A stretch of 17,500 nt of DNA from Stramonita haemastoma. Taxonomy: Eukaryota > Mollusca > Gastropoda > Neogastropoda > Muricidae. Both the position numbers and the translations under genes were made by a program. The DNA is taken from assembly GCA_030674155.1 (NCBI GenBank), contig CM060339.1, positions 44,228,774 to 44,246,273 of the forward strand, read 5' to 3'. How positions within the stretch are numbered: position 1 is the first letter of the stretch; every line of letters begins with the position of its first letter. A model generated the notes under the pieces. That model did no database searches. It had not been told where the DNA came from and saw only the letters and a list, made by a program, of their open reading frames with translations. Below, piece after piece: positions 1-8,779 of the stretch.

Positions 1-153
1 CATTCTTCTGCCTCTTCTTTTTTTTTTTTCTCCAGAAAGATGTAAAAGATAACAAAAGTCAGATGCGCTGGGTCTGACTTGTCAGGCGCTTAACGGCAGC
101 GTGATGCATTTTCCTTCATAGTTGCTGTCTGAGCGCTCGATGAAAAAGAAAAT
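1..153 (+). mobile_element. 3' end of an RTE-type LINE, partial at window edge
   Basis: This stretch aligns by eye with the 3' untranslated end of the RTE copy further right (about 3810-3980). Shared blocks include the T-run followed by TCCAGAAAGA, then TGACTTGTCAGGCGC and TAACGGCAG, and finally GCTGTCTGAGCGCTCGA against ACTGTCTGAACGCTCGA. In both copies the last shared bases are CTCGA, followed by a purine-rich tail; here the tail is short (141-153) and mostly A. The coding part, if any, lies left of the window. It is non-coding and is kept only as a second copy that defines the family's 3' end. Confidence 0.7.
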
Positions 154-597
154 TCCATCACAAGTACTGGACCGAGAGAAGGTTTTTTTCGTAATTCTTT
201 TTTTTTTTTTTTTAAAGACAGTGAACATTTTATTCCGTATCTGGTTGTGGGATGATGGTATATGGACCAAGATAACGTGTAGGTATAGAGTTATGCTAAG
301 TTTAAAATGAATTGAAGGATGTGACGTTTTGGGAAGAGTGGGGGGAGGGAGGACAGGGGAGGGGGGGGGGGAAAAGGGAATCACACAAACAAAATAAACA
401 AACAGTAGTACAGGCCGAATTTAAAAAGACTTAAATATGTCATGCCTTTTTGATTCATGGTAATTTTTTGTTCATCTACTCGTTTATTAATTTTATCGGT
501 CTATCTGTCCTCCACTCTCTCACTCCAATTTTCTTCGTGTTTATCTCTACCTCTCTCTGTCAACAGGTATCTCTTTAGGATTCAAACTTCAAAGAGA
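154..597. other. No gene seen; T-rich and G-rich low-complexity sequence
   Basis: I see no conserved protein, RNA gene or recognised repeat here. It holds T-runs near 180-213, a G-rich tract at 331-378 (listed separately) and CT-rich sequence at 500-565. Short open frames on both strands are low-complexity and unconvincing. Confidence 0.5.
331..378 (+). repeat. G-rich tract with G-quadruplex potential
   Basis: A 48-base purine-rich run has several G-runs of three or more, including an eleven-G run at 361-371. Spacers are one to a few bases, so the usual intramolecular quadruplex pattern is satisfied more than once. No function is implied. Confidence 0.6.
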
Positions 598-972
598 CGG
601 ACGCCCATAGCCGAGTGGTTAGTTTCTTTCACCTTCAACCCCCATGCGTCCATGAAGTCGTGGGTTTGAACCTCGGCAGTGTCTGGTGGGGATTTTCACA
701 ATCTCCCAGGGCAACTCCAAGTGCAGACCTGCCAGTGCCTTAATTTTCTTTGCGTATACATACGTAAATTAGAGTCAACTATGAACGTTAAAGATCGTGT
801 GTCTTATGTCTGCATTCGGTGAGTAGCAGAAGCACGAACATACACAGCATACATCCCTGAAGTCGGAATGCAGCTACCTTCATGCTGGGCAAAAACGATC
901 GCATAGGCCTACACAAAAAGTCTCACCATGGGTGGAACCTAAGAGCTCTAGCCGAAGAACGAAAATAAAATA
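598..972 (+). mobile_element. tRNA-derived SINE, class II tRNA-like head
   Basis: The head has a good polymerase III A box, TAGCCGAGTGG (608-618), and a B box, GGGTTTGAACC (662-672). The roughly 54-base spacing and the GCCGAGTGGTTAG string are those of a leucine/serine-type tRNA with a long variable arm. The body carries blocks I associate with a widespread molluscan SINE: ATCTCCCAGG, GTGCAGACCTGC, a TTAAAGATC-like block, GCATTCGGT and GAACATAC. It ends near GCCGAAGAACGAA with an A-rich AATAAAATAAA tail. Such elements are transcribed by polymerase III from the internal promoter and moved by a LINE reverse transcriptase. The copy is diverged and I see no clear target-site duplication. Family identity is from memory, not a search. 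Confidence 0.75.
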
Positions 973-1275
973 AACGACAGAGATTTACGATGGATATAAA
1001 GAAGAGAGGTGTGGATAAAACGTCCACATCTTATACAAATCACACGCATCTCTGCTAGAAAAAAAAGATGGATTTTACATCGATGGGAAAGTGAGGTTTA
1101 ATGACTGCAGAAACCTGTCCCTTTATCACAGAAAGCCTGTTTTGTGGAGCATCAATAAAGCGAAAGCTGCACTGGATACTGCAGTGCCAGGTAGAGGGAT
1201 GAATAAAGGCCTGTGACTCCTCCATCACTTCTGAGAGAGAAAACTCAAGTCCTGCCTCTGCTTGATTTAACATAG

Positions 1276-1276
<1 letters not shown>
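973..1276. other. Unique-looking sequence, nothing recognised
   Basis: No repeat or gene is recognised. A short perfect inverted repeat (TGTGGA at 1010-1015, TCCACA at 1023-1028) is the only structure noted. The long minus-strand open frame crossing this stretch owes its length to the neighbouring AC and AG arrays. Confidence 0.4.
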
Positions 1277-1349
<73 letters not shown>

Positions 1350-1458
1350 GCGTGCGCGCGCGCGCGCACGCACGCAGTCACACACACACACACGCAAACA
1401 CACACATGCACTAACACACACAAATACACACACAAACACACAAACACACACACACACA

Positions 1459-1536
<78 letters not shown>
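1277..1536 (+). repeat. Compound (AC)n/(GC)n microsatellite
   Basis: Alternating CA runs flank a CG-rich alternating core at about 1347-1376, followed by imperfect CA with AAACA and ATACA interruptions, then a further long CA run. Everything except short interruptions alternates purine and pyrimidine. Confidence 0.95.
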
Positions 1537-1538
<2 letters not shown>

Positions 1539-1604
1539 TCGGCAACCAACCAACAAAAATAAACAGATAAAAACGAAATAAAAAGAAACAAATTGGACAT
1601 ACCT

Positions 1605-1607
<3 letters not shown>

Positions 1608-1673
<66 letters not shown>

Positions 1674-1850
1674 CAGAGACAGAGACAGAGACAGAGACAT
1701 AGACACAGAGAGAGAGACAGACAGAGACAGAGAGACAGAGACAGAGAGAGAGAGACAGCGACAGAGACAGCGACAGAGAAAGAGAGACAGAGAGAGAGAT
1801 TGAGACAGAGACAGAGGCAGAGACCGAGAGTCAGAGAAAGATGGAGACTT
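1608..1850 (+). repeat. (GA)n grading into (GAGACA)n repeat
   Basis: A pure GA run (1608-1654) changes to a GAGACA hexamer array (about 1655-1700), then to degenerate AG-rich sequence. Glu-Arg and Asp-Arg open frames over it are products of the repeat and are not called as genes. Confidence 0.95.
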
Positions 1851-2187
1851 TCTGCAATCACAGACACTGAAGCCCAAACACAGAAAACAAGCACTACAAA
1901 TTAACAGCACAATACCATACACTCTCCTCTCTAGGAATACTCTTCCAAATCAGTCCCCTGTCCACTGTCAAACTCGGACCTCAGAGAAAAAAAAAGACCG
2001 TCTAAAAGAAGTGTCGCCTTGCAAACCTGTGTTGCTATAATGGAATCACAGAACTGACTTTAAGTCAGAACGTGTCGGCTGAGGCCAGCGGGCAGACCTG
2101 ACTCCTGCAGAGTGACAAGCACAGGAGAAGACCTGGCACCTCATACCATACCTAATATGGCCATGCAAGTTAGTATGAGCAGGGAGT
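1851..2187. other. Unique-looking sequence leading into a GAA tail
   Basis: No protein is recognised. Because it runs directly into a GAA array, as the RTE 3' end does at 3969, it could be the 3' end of another retroelement on +, but I cannot align it convincingly to either RTE 3' end in the window. A near-perfect palindrome lies at 2054-2068. Confidence 0.3.
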
Positions 2188-2368
2188 GAAGAAGAAGAAG
2201 AGAAGAAGAAGAAGAAGAAGAAGAAGAAGAAGAAGAAGAAGAAGAAGAAGAAGAAGAAGAAGAAGAAGAAAGAAGAAGAAGAAGAAGAAGAAGAAGAAGA
2301 AGAAGAAGAAGAGGAATTGCGCAGAATTCTGAAGAAGAAGAATTCCGAAGAGGAAGAAGAAGAAAAAA
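2188..2368 (+). repeat. (GAA)n array
   Basis: An uninterrupted homopurine GAA run (2188-2316) is followed by an interrupted GAA/GGA section. Poly-Ser and poly-Phe open frames on the opposite strand are repeat artefacts. Confidence 0.95.
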
Positions 2369-2430
2369 AACCCATAAAATAGGGAAGAAACTTGATTAAA
2401 GGAAAGAAAGAAAGGATGGAATAATTATGC

Positions 2431-2499
2431 GTACATACATAAGTACGTACGTACGTACGTACATACATACATACAAATGTACATACGTACATACGTACT
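2431..2499. repeat. (GTAC)/(ATAC) tetranucleotide repeat
   Basis: Tandem GTAC and ATAC units. The GTAC core (about 2443-2462) is self-complementary, so it can fold on itself. Confidence 0.9.
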
Positions 2500-2500
2500 A

Positions 2501-2503
<3 letters not shown>

Positions 2504-2592
<89 letters not shown>
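2504..2592. repeat. (TA)n microsatellite
   Basis: About 89 bases of uninterrupted TA, directly abutting the 3' end of the minus-strand 5S-like SINE. Confidence 0.95.
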
Positions 2593-2596
<4 letters not shown>

Positions 2597-2877
2597 GTAT
2601 CTAATAACCTTAGCGGACGTAGGGGAGCGAGGCATCAGAGACCTCAGCTTCTCCAGGGGCCAGCATATTGAGGGCGGCCCCCATCTCCTCTCCCTCACTG
2701 CTTTACCTTCCCTGACCCTAAAGAGGGCAGGTACCCATTGACAGCTGGGTGAATGGGGGAACTGTACTGAAGCCAAGGCGTGCAAACAGGTCACCCATCC
2801 AACTGGTAACCACGCTTGACACTGCTTAACTTGACTTAACAGAGCGAGTGCTCTGACCACTTACCTATCCCGCCCCC
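2593..2877 (-). mobile_element. 5S rRNA-like (SINE3-type) SINE
   Basis: Read on the minus strand, the block at 2832-2790 matches the internal control region of 5S rRNA. It has AAGTTAAGCA (the 5S A box), then a GTC..GC..TGGTTA stretch (the intermediate element), then TTGGATGGGTGACC (the 5S C box). Upstream of it, at about 2875-2840, is a tRNA-like A-box stretch around AAGTGGTCAGAGCA. The element therefore looks like a tRNA-like head joined to a 5S-derived promoter. The body runs to 2593 and ends in TA repeat; another TA array abuts its 5' end. 5S-derived SINEs are an established class (SINE3). A degraded 5S pseudogene is the alternative, but the extra head and roughly 240-base body argue for a SINE. 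Confidence 0.65.
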
Positions 2878-3664
<787 letters not shown>

Positions 3665-3968
3665 TTATCAAGTCTTAAGGGGTGGCCCCACTTTCTGGAT
3701 ATTCCCTGCTACGAATTCTCTCTTTTCTATCCCTTTCCTTGCTTCTGGCGAGTTGCTTTTCTTCTTGCCGCCCACTCCTTGTCTATGTTCTGCCTTCTTG
3801 GTCCATTCTCCTGCCGTTTTTTGTTTTTTTTCCAGAAAGACTTATGAAAGAACAACTCTCTTCCACACCAACGTCGGATGTGCTAAGCCTGACTTGTCAG
3901 GCGCGTAACGGCAGTGCAACGCAGTTTGGCTTATATGACAGAGAATAATAGTTACTGTCTGAACGCTC

Positions 3969-4195
3969 GAAGAAGAAGAAGAAGAAGAAGAAGAAGAAGA
4001 AGAAGAAGAAGAAGAAGAAGAAGAAGAAGAAGAAGAAGAAGAAGAAGAGAAGAAGAGAGGAGGAGGAGGGAGGAGGAGGAGGAGAAGGAGGAGGAGGAGG
4101 AGGAGGAGAAGGAGGAGGAGAAGGAGGAGGAGGAGGAGGAGAAGAAGAAGGAGAAGGAGAACAAGAACAAGAAGAACAAGAAGAACAAGAAGAAA
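3969..4195 (+). repeat. Homopurine (GAA)n/(GGA)n tract
   Basis: From 3969 to 4161 every base is A or G (193 bases): GAA repeats to about 4047, then GGA-rich repeats. It is followed by GAACAA repeats to about 4195. It begins exactly where the RTE 3' end stops, so the GAA part is most simply the element's tail, later expanded. Confidence 0.95.
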
Positions 4196-4249
4196 CCTCA
4201 AATAAAAGCGAAACATAACAAAATATAAAAAAAGATAAAACACCATCTT

Positions 4250-5012
4250 TTTTACAGAATGCAAATGACTAGAATTCAACTATATAAAACGCGCATCACG
4301 ATGCTATGATATCTTGTTTCTCCTGAGTAAACTTCTTAGAAACCTGTCTCTTGCGGACGGCAAAGATATTGTGGTGGAAAAAGAAACAACACAAAAACTA
4401 CCCACTTTGAAAATACAAAACCTTTAGCTGTCATATCATGTAAATGACAAAAAAATGTGATCATATCTTTTGGCTCTGACAAATAACATTACATCATTTT
4501 CTTGGCCATTTTACTTGAACAAACAGAACCTCAAAAAATAAAACCAAACAAAAACCCCAGACAGTTGAAAAATAGAAATAAGCAAACTTCAGCAAACATA
4601 AAAAACCGGGGTTTTTTTTTGGAATAGAAATGTCTAAAATGCAAATATAGGAAACATGCAACACAATGCCATAATGTTTTGTATCGTCTGGGAATGCTTT
4701 TCAAGATCTGTCCCTCATGGACCCTAATGATAAAATATCTCAGAAAAAACACAAAGAAAAACAAAGAAACAAACAAGCAGAAACACACAAATGGCCGAAC
4801 AAAACAAAACAAAAAAAAAGAAAGAAAATTGAACATAGCAAAAAGCACGCATTTTCAAACACATTGCAATTATCTTGCTATCATAAAAGATAGAAGACAT
4901 TCGAGCAGCTTAACTGATCTTGTGAAACGATAAAGTTTTGGATCATTTTCTTGAAAAAGCTTAAACTGTTTTCCTTTTTCTTAGTAAACGATAATAAGCC
5001 CAGACAGTTGCA
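4250..5012 (+). repeat. Diverged direct duplication, two ~370-440 base units
   Basis: Two collinear blocks resemble each other. ATGCTATGATATCTTG (from 4301) matches ATGCCATAATGTTTTG (from 4666). ACCTGTCTCTTGCGGAC (from 4342) matches GATCTGTCCCTCATGGAC. ATCATTTTCTTG occurs near 4495 and again near 4945. CAGACAGTTG occurs at 4558 and 5001. Spacing grows from 365 to 443, explained by an A-rich insertion around 4755-4830 in the second unit. There is no coding signal. It could be an old tandem duplication or two copies of one unknown repeat. Confidence 0.55.
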
Positions 5013-5225
5013 AATCTAGTGAATGTTGTTGCTGTGTTTATTTTCTTTAGGTATTCAGATCTTTATTCCCATTCTGGCTTTTAGCGGGATGTTTTGGGGC
5101 ACAAGAAAATAAAGTAAATCAAGCACACCCGGCACTTCGGTTTGAAATGAACTAGAAACGTGTTAGCTTGATTTTTTGAAGATGGCAGAAAGAATCAGTG
5201 TGTTGGTCGCTTTCTTGTGGCTCTT
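5013..5225. other. Unique-looking sequence, nothing recognised
   Basis: No gene, repeat or RNA is recognised between the duplicated blocks and the SINE-A 3' end. Confidence 0.4.
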
Positions 5226-5659
5226 CATTTATTTCATTTTACTTTATTTCATACCCCTTTATGTCACAGCAGATTTCTCTGTGTGAAATTCGGGCTGTTC
5301 TCTCTCCCCGGGGAGAGCCCGTCGCAACATGTGCAGCGCCTACCCATTATTTTTTTTTTTTACCTGTCTGTTACTCTATTTGTCCTCATCACAGTGGCCT
5401 TTTTTTTTCGTTACCTTTACTTTTGCCAGGGACAACCCTCATGTTTCTGTGGGTTCTTTTAAGTGCGCAAAATAATGATGTGTAACCACGGGTTCTGATT
5501 TATCGTCTCATCCGAAAGACTAGCACCCAGACCACAACTCATGCTTTTAATGGATGGGGGAGAAGTTTTTGGACCAAAAGGGATTTGAACCATCGCACAC
5601 TCCGAAGGAAACTTTTCGCTTTCTAGACGGTCACGTTAGCTCTAGACCACCGATCCTCT
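5226..5659 (-). mobile_element. SINE-A: near-full-length tRNA-headed SINE
   Basis: Read on minus, the head carries an A-box-like GTGGTCTAGAGC (about 5650-5639) and a B box, GGTTCAAATCC (5591-5581). Next is a central domain with TTCGGATGAGACGATAAA (near 5515) and a GCGCACTTAAAAGAACCC block. A GTTGTCCCTGGCAAAA block follows, then A-runs, then a 3' module with AATGGGTAGGCGCTGCAC, CTCTCCCCGGGGAGAG, CAGCCCGAATTTCAC and TGTGACATAAA. It ends in a TAAA/GAAATAAA-type tail. I recognise the order of blocks from a gastropod SINE family. The element is non-autonomous; the + strand open frames across it are not genes. A 3' fragment of the same family lies at 7326-7450. Confidence 0.85.
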
Positions 5660-5717
5660 TTGTGTTCATGGCTTCTGTTTCCATGTCTGCTTTGTTTTGG
5701 TTTGAAGGATCTTGTTT

Positions 5718-5720
<3 letters not shown>

Positions 5721-5781
<61 letters not shown>

Positions 5782-5849
5782 CACACACACGCACACACAC
5801 ACACACATACACACACACACACACAACACACACACACACACACACACAC

Positions 5850-5932
<83 letters not shown>

Positions 5933-6104
5933 CAACACACACACACACACACACAACACACACACACACACACCACACACACACACACACACACAACACA
6001 CACACACAACACAACACAACACACACACACACAACACAACACACAACACACACACCAACACAAAACACACACACACACACACACACCACAACACACAACA
6101 CACA

Positions 6105-6135
<31 letters not shown>

Positions 6136-6186
6136 CCACAACAACCACAACAACAACACACACACACACACACACACACACCAACA

Positions 6187-6219
<33 letters not shown>

Positions 6220-6264
6220 ACACACACAACACACAACACACACAAACACAACACACACCCCACA

Positions 6265-6312
<48 letters not shown>

Positions 6313-6348
6313 CACACCACACAACACACACACACACACAACACACAC

Positions 6349-6384
<36 letters not shown>

Positions 6385-6425
6385 CACACACACACACACA
6401 ACAACATACACACACACACACACAA
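5721..6425 (+). repeat. ~700-base imperfect (CA)n array
   Basis: Nearly the whole stretch is CA dinucleotide with frequent one-base phase breaks (CAACA, ACCAC) and a short CAACAA patch near 6135-6160. Because of the phase breaks, long His-Thr and Cys-Val frames exist on both strands; none is a gene. Confidence 0.97.
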
Positions 6426-7001
6426 CCTACAAAAATATAATTTGTGTGTGTGTTAGGTGAGGGCGCTCATTTCTTTTTTGTGTTTATTTGTTGTTTAGTT
6501 GCCTGTTTGCAGGTTTCTCTGCTTTGTCCTGTTTATGTTTATTTCTCATATTGCCTTTTCTCCTTTCCTCCTGGCTTCTTCATCTGTCTGTATGTTTGTT
6601 TATCTGTTTGTCTGTCGTTAGTATTTCTGTTTTGTTTTGTTTTGTGTTATTTACTGTGTTACTTTATAACAGTTTTTGTTTGTTTTAATCCATAGTCTTT
6701 TACCTAATCATTTTATTACGTTTTTTTATTTCATCTATCCCTTTTCCTGATCTCTTTTTTTTAAATTTTGTTTATATTTCAGTATTACTTCTTTTTTTTT
6801 AAATAGAAACTAAAGTGGATACATTTTAAACATTATGTCTTCCTTGGGGAAAAATTAGACAGAAACAGAAAGGTAATAATAATATTAAAAATATATTGCT
6901 CAAACAACAACAACGTCCAAATAAGTGCATTCATTGTTACATATGAATCGATGATATTCTCTCTAAAAGACAAAACAAAACAATGTGACAGAGGATGAGA
7001 A
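6426..7001. other. T-rich, low-complexity sequence without a gene
   Basis: Pyrimidine-rich sequence with TTTG and TCTG repeats (6480-6690) and T/A-rich sequence after it. The two short + frames are Phe/Leu/Cys-rich products of composition. Nothing else is seen. Confidence 0.5.
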
Positions 7002-7249
7002 GGAAGGTGGCTGGATGGTTCAGACGTTCACCTGCCAATATGTAAACCGCGAGTTTCTGGGTTCGTACCAGCCTCGCCCTTTCTTCCCAGTTTGACGAAA
7101 AAATCGAACTGAATGTCAATGTCATTCGGATGAGACTAGAAACCGAGGCCCCGTGTGCGAACGCACGCAGAACATCTTACGCACACGTTAAAACCCCGTT
7201 CCGCCTTTTGGAAGAGCAGGCCATCGTGTGCCGGTAGGAGCGGATGACA
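7002..7249 (+). mobile_element. SINE-B: head and central domain (5' part of a split copy)
   Basis: The head has A box TGGCTGGATGG (7008-7018) and B box GGTTCGTACC (7060-7069), a tRNA-like promoter different from that of SINE-A. The central domain carries CATTCGGATGAGAC, AAACCGAGGCCCCGTGTGC, CGCAGAACATCTTACGCAC and CGTTCCGCC, followed by GCCATCGTGTGCCGG, and stops at GGATGACA. The copy at 12842-13057 shows what should follow; here the remainder appears at 7744-7857 after about 490 bases of other sequence. Confidence 0.8.
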
Positions 7250-7325
7250 AAATTATATATAAAAAAAAACCAGCATGCACACAAGTGTCGTGTTTAGACA
7301 CCATCCCTGAGAAAAAAAAAAGAAG

Positions 7326-7450
7326 AAAATAATGGGTAGGCGCTGCACTTGTGGCGACGCGTTCTCCCCGGGGAGAGCAGCCCGAATTTCACGCAGAGAA
7401 ACTTGCTGTGACATAAAGTGGTATAAAATAAAAAAATAAAATAAAATAAA
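7326..7450 (+). mobile_element. SINE-A 3' module fragment
   Basis: This is the reverse complement match of the 3' part of the SINE-A copy at 5226-5659. It has AATGGGTAGGCGCTGCAC, CTCCCCGGGGAGAGCAG, CCCGAATTTCACGCAGAG, TGCTGTGACATAAAG and a TAAAATAAAATAAA tail. Only the 3' module is present, as in a 5'-truncated insertion. It lies inside the split SINE-B copy. Confidence 0.85.
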
Positions 7451-7743
7451 TGATGTAACAATACGAACTGGCGCCATAGTGTCTGTATGTGCACGTGAAA
7501 TATGTGATGTCTGTTGCTTCAAAGATATACCAATCTGCCCCATCCTCTCTTTCTTTGTCTCTGTCTGTTTATTTGTTTTCTGCTTCTCTTTCCTGTCTGA
7601 TTTGTTTTCTGCCTCTGTCTTTGTCTAAGGTTTTTTAAATATCCATGCATGTTTCTGTCTCTCTTTACTCTGTGCCTGTCTCTATCTCAGTTTCTGTCTC
7701 TGTCTCTCTGTTTTTGTCTGTCTGTCTGTCTGTCTGTCTCTCA
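7451..7743. other. CT-rich filler with one copy of a short direct repeat
   Basis: After the SINE-A fragment come a block beginning GAACTGGCGCC (7465-7518, repeated at 8348-8400) and then CTTT/CTGT-rich sequence ending in a (CTGT)n run near 7715-7738. No gene is seen. Confidence 0.5.
7465..7518 (+). repeat. Short dispersed direct repeat, copy 1
   Basis: It shares GAACTGGCGCCA, GTCTGT.TGTGCACGTGAAAT and ATGTC.GTT with 8348-8400, roughly 45 of 53 positions by eye. Both copies are followed by CT-rich sequence, so they may be the conserved part of an unrecognised longer repeat. Confidence 0.6.
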
Positions 7744-7857
7744 GATGACATTTACAAAACTACATACACACGGGGACTAGATGTAAAAAAAAAAAAGCAC
7801 AAGAGTGCTTATTCCATTATCCTCGATATAAAAGAATAAATCAAATCAAATCAAATA
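7744..7857 (+). mobile_element. SINE-B: 3' end with LINE-like fold (second part of split copy)
   Basis: It begins GATGACATTTACAAAACTAC, matching 12963-12986 of the other SINE-B copy. After an A-run it has AAGCAC / GTGCTT as a six-pair hairpin (7795-7800 with 7805-7810), then TTATTCCATTATCCTCGA and an AATCA-type tail (7836-7857). The end resembles the 3' end of the CR1/L2-group LINE at 12285-12338, including the outer pairing CGGGG (7771-7775) with CCTCG (7821-7825). SINEs commonly borrow a LINE 3' end to be recognised by its reverse transcriptase. Confidence 0.75.
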
Positions 7858-8023
7858 TCTCTCTTTTCCCCTCTCCCTCTGAAGAAAGTCAATAACTGTT
7901 TTATTTCACTACGTTTTCAAAATTCATTTTTTCTGCATTTGTTTTATTTCATCTTTTCATCCAACTCCCAAGCTTAAAAAGAAAGCAATCATCACCCTTG
8001 GAAAATAAAATAAAACAGCATAT

Positions 8024-8137
8024 AAAACATAGCAATACAAAACACAGCAACACAAACCATAGCAACACAAAACATAGCAACACAAACCATAGCAATACAA
8101 AACATTGCAGCACAAATCCAACAGACACAAATCCAGT
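8024..8137 (+). repeat. 15-base minisatellite, about 7 units
   Basis: Units such as AAAACATAGCAATAC and AAACCATAGCAACAC follow one another at an exact 15-base period from 8024, degrading after 8113. Alternate units share the C/A variant at the fourth base, hinting at a 30-base higher-order unit. Since 15 is a multiple of three, a 112-codon open frame (Asn-Thr-Lys-His-Ser type) runs through it; this is not evidence for a gene. Confidence 0.9.
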
Positions 8138-8347
8138 GAACAAAACAAAACAAACCCAAAAAAACAACAGAAAAGAAGAACACATAATCATACAGCACCA
8201 AACACAAAGACAAGTTCACCACTTGCAGTTCAAACTACATTCGATGTCTGACAAAAAAGTTGTTTCCGCTGACGAGTATGACGTGATGATGATGTGTGAA
8301 AGAAAACAGTGGTGTGACGCAAACAGAGGAGGATGACGTCAGACTAG

Positions 8348-8400
8348 GAACTGGCGCCACTGGGTCTGTGTGTGCACGTGAAATGTGTCATGTCCGTTCT
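8348..8400 (+). repeat. Short dispersed direct repeat, copy 2
   Basis: Second copy of the block at 7465-7518, in the same orientation 883 bases downstream. A CRE-like palindrome TGACGTCA (8334-8341) lies just upstream, probably by chance. Confidence 0.6.
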
Positions 8401-8470
8401 TAGCTTGATCTTGGTATCGACTGGGCTGGCCTGTTTCTCTCCTTTCGTTTCTCTCTGTCCATCCTTTTGT

Positions 8471-8779
8471 TAGGTAGCAGTTGTTGTTGTTAATGTTGCT
8501 GCTGTTATTACATGTTGTGTTTTTGTTATTGATTTCAATGCACATCGATCTGTATGTCACTTTAGTTTAGTCTGGAGTTCTTTCAGTTCCTCCTTATTCT
8601 TACTACAATAACCTTCTTTGTCTTTCTGTCTGTCTGTAGTTAGGTAGCAGTTGTTGTTATTACTGTTGTTATTATTGTTGTTTTTATGCTTAGCAATGTG
8701 CACGTCTCTTTGTTTTTGTATCTGGTTTTTTTTCTGCTCTTCTTTGTTCTTGCTTCATTAACCATCCTTTTCTCTGTCT

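Noticed and set aside
608..672. Functional tRNA gene (also at 7008-7069 and 5581-5650)
   Set aside because: A and B boxes are present, but the cloverleaf stems and anticodon arm are not convincing and each is followed by a SINE body.
598..972. SINE at 598-972 as the partner of the RTE LINE because both end near GAA-type sequence
   Set aside because: The shared 3' sequence is only a few bases, too short to support a partnership from this window.
1055..1922. Minus-strand open frames of 225-279 codons
   Set aside because: Most of their length is Cys-Val, Leu-Ser or Leu-Cys repeats read from the AC and AG arrays. The short non-repetitive ends match nothing I recognise.
2054..2068. CTGACTT-T-AAGTCAG palindrome as a regulatory site or terminator
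   Set aside because: Real inverted repeat, but isolated, with no neighbouring gene or second copy in the window.
5198..5485. 95-codon + frame over 5198-5485
   Set aside because: It lies antisense within SINE-A and shows no protein similarity.
5554..6460. Overlapping 230-270 codon frames on both strands
   Set aside because: They are open only because CA repeats contain no stop codons in most frames. Composition is almost purely His-Thr or Cys-Val.
8024..8137. CRISPR-like regularly spaced repeats
   Set aside because: Units are directly adjacent with no unique spacers, and the DNA is eukaryotic.
7998..8336. 112-codon frame with a 5-residue repeat
   Set aside because: The period is the 15-base minisatellite; there is no start context, homology or conserved domain.
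8334..8341. TGACGTCA CRE-type regulatory site
   Set aside because: An eight-base palindrome with no gene or promoter nearby; chance occurrence cannot be excluded.
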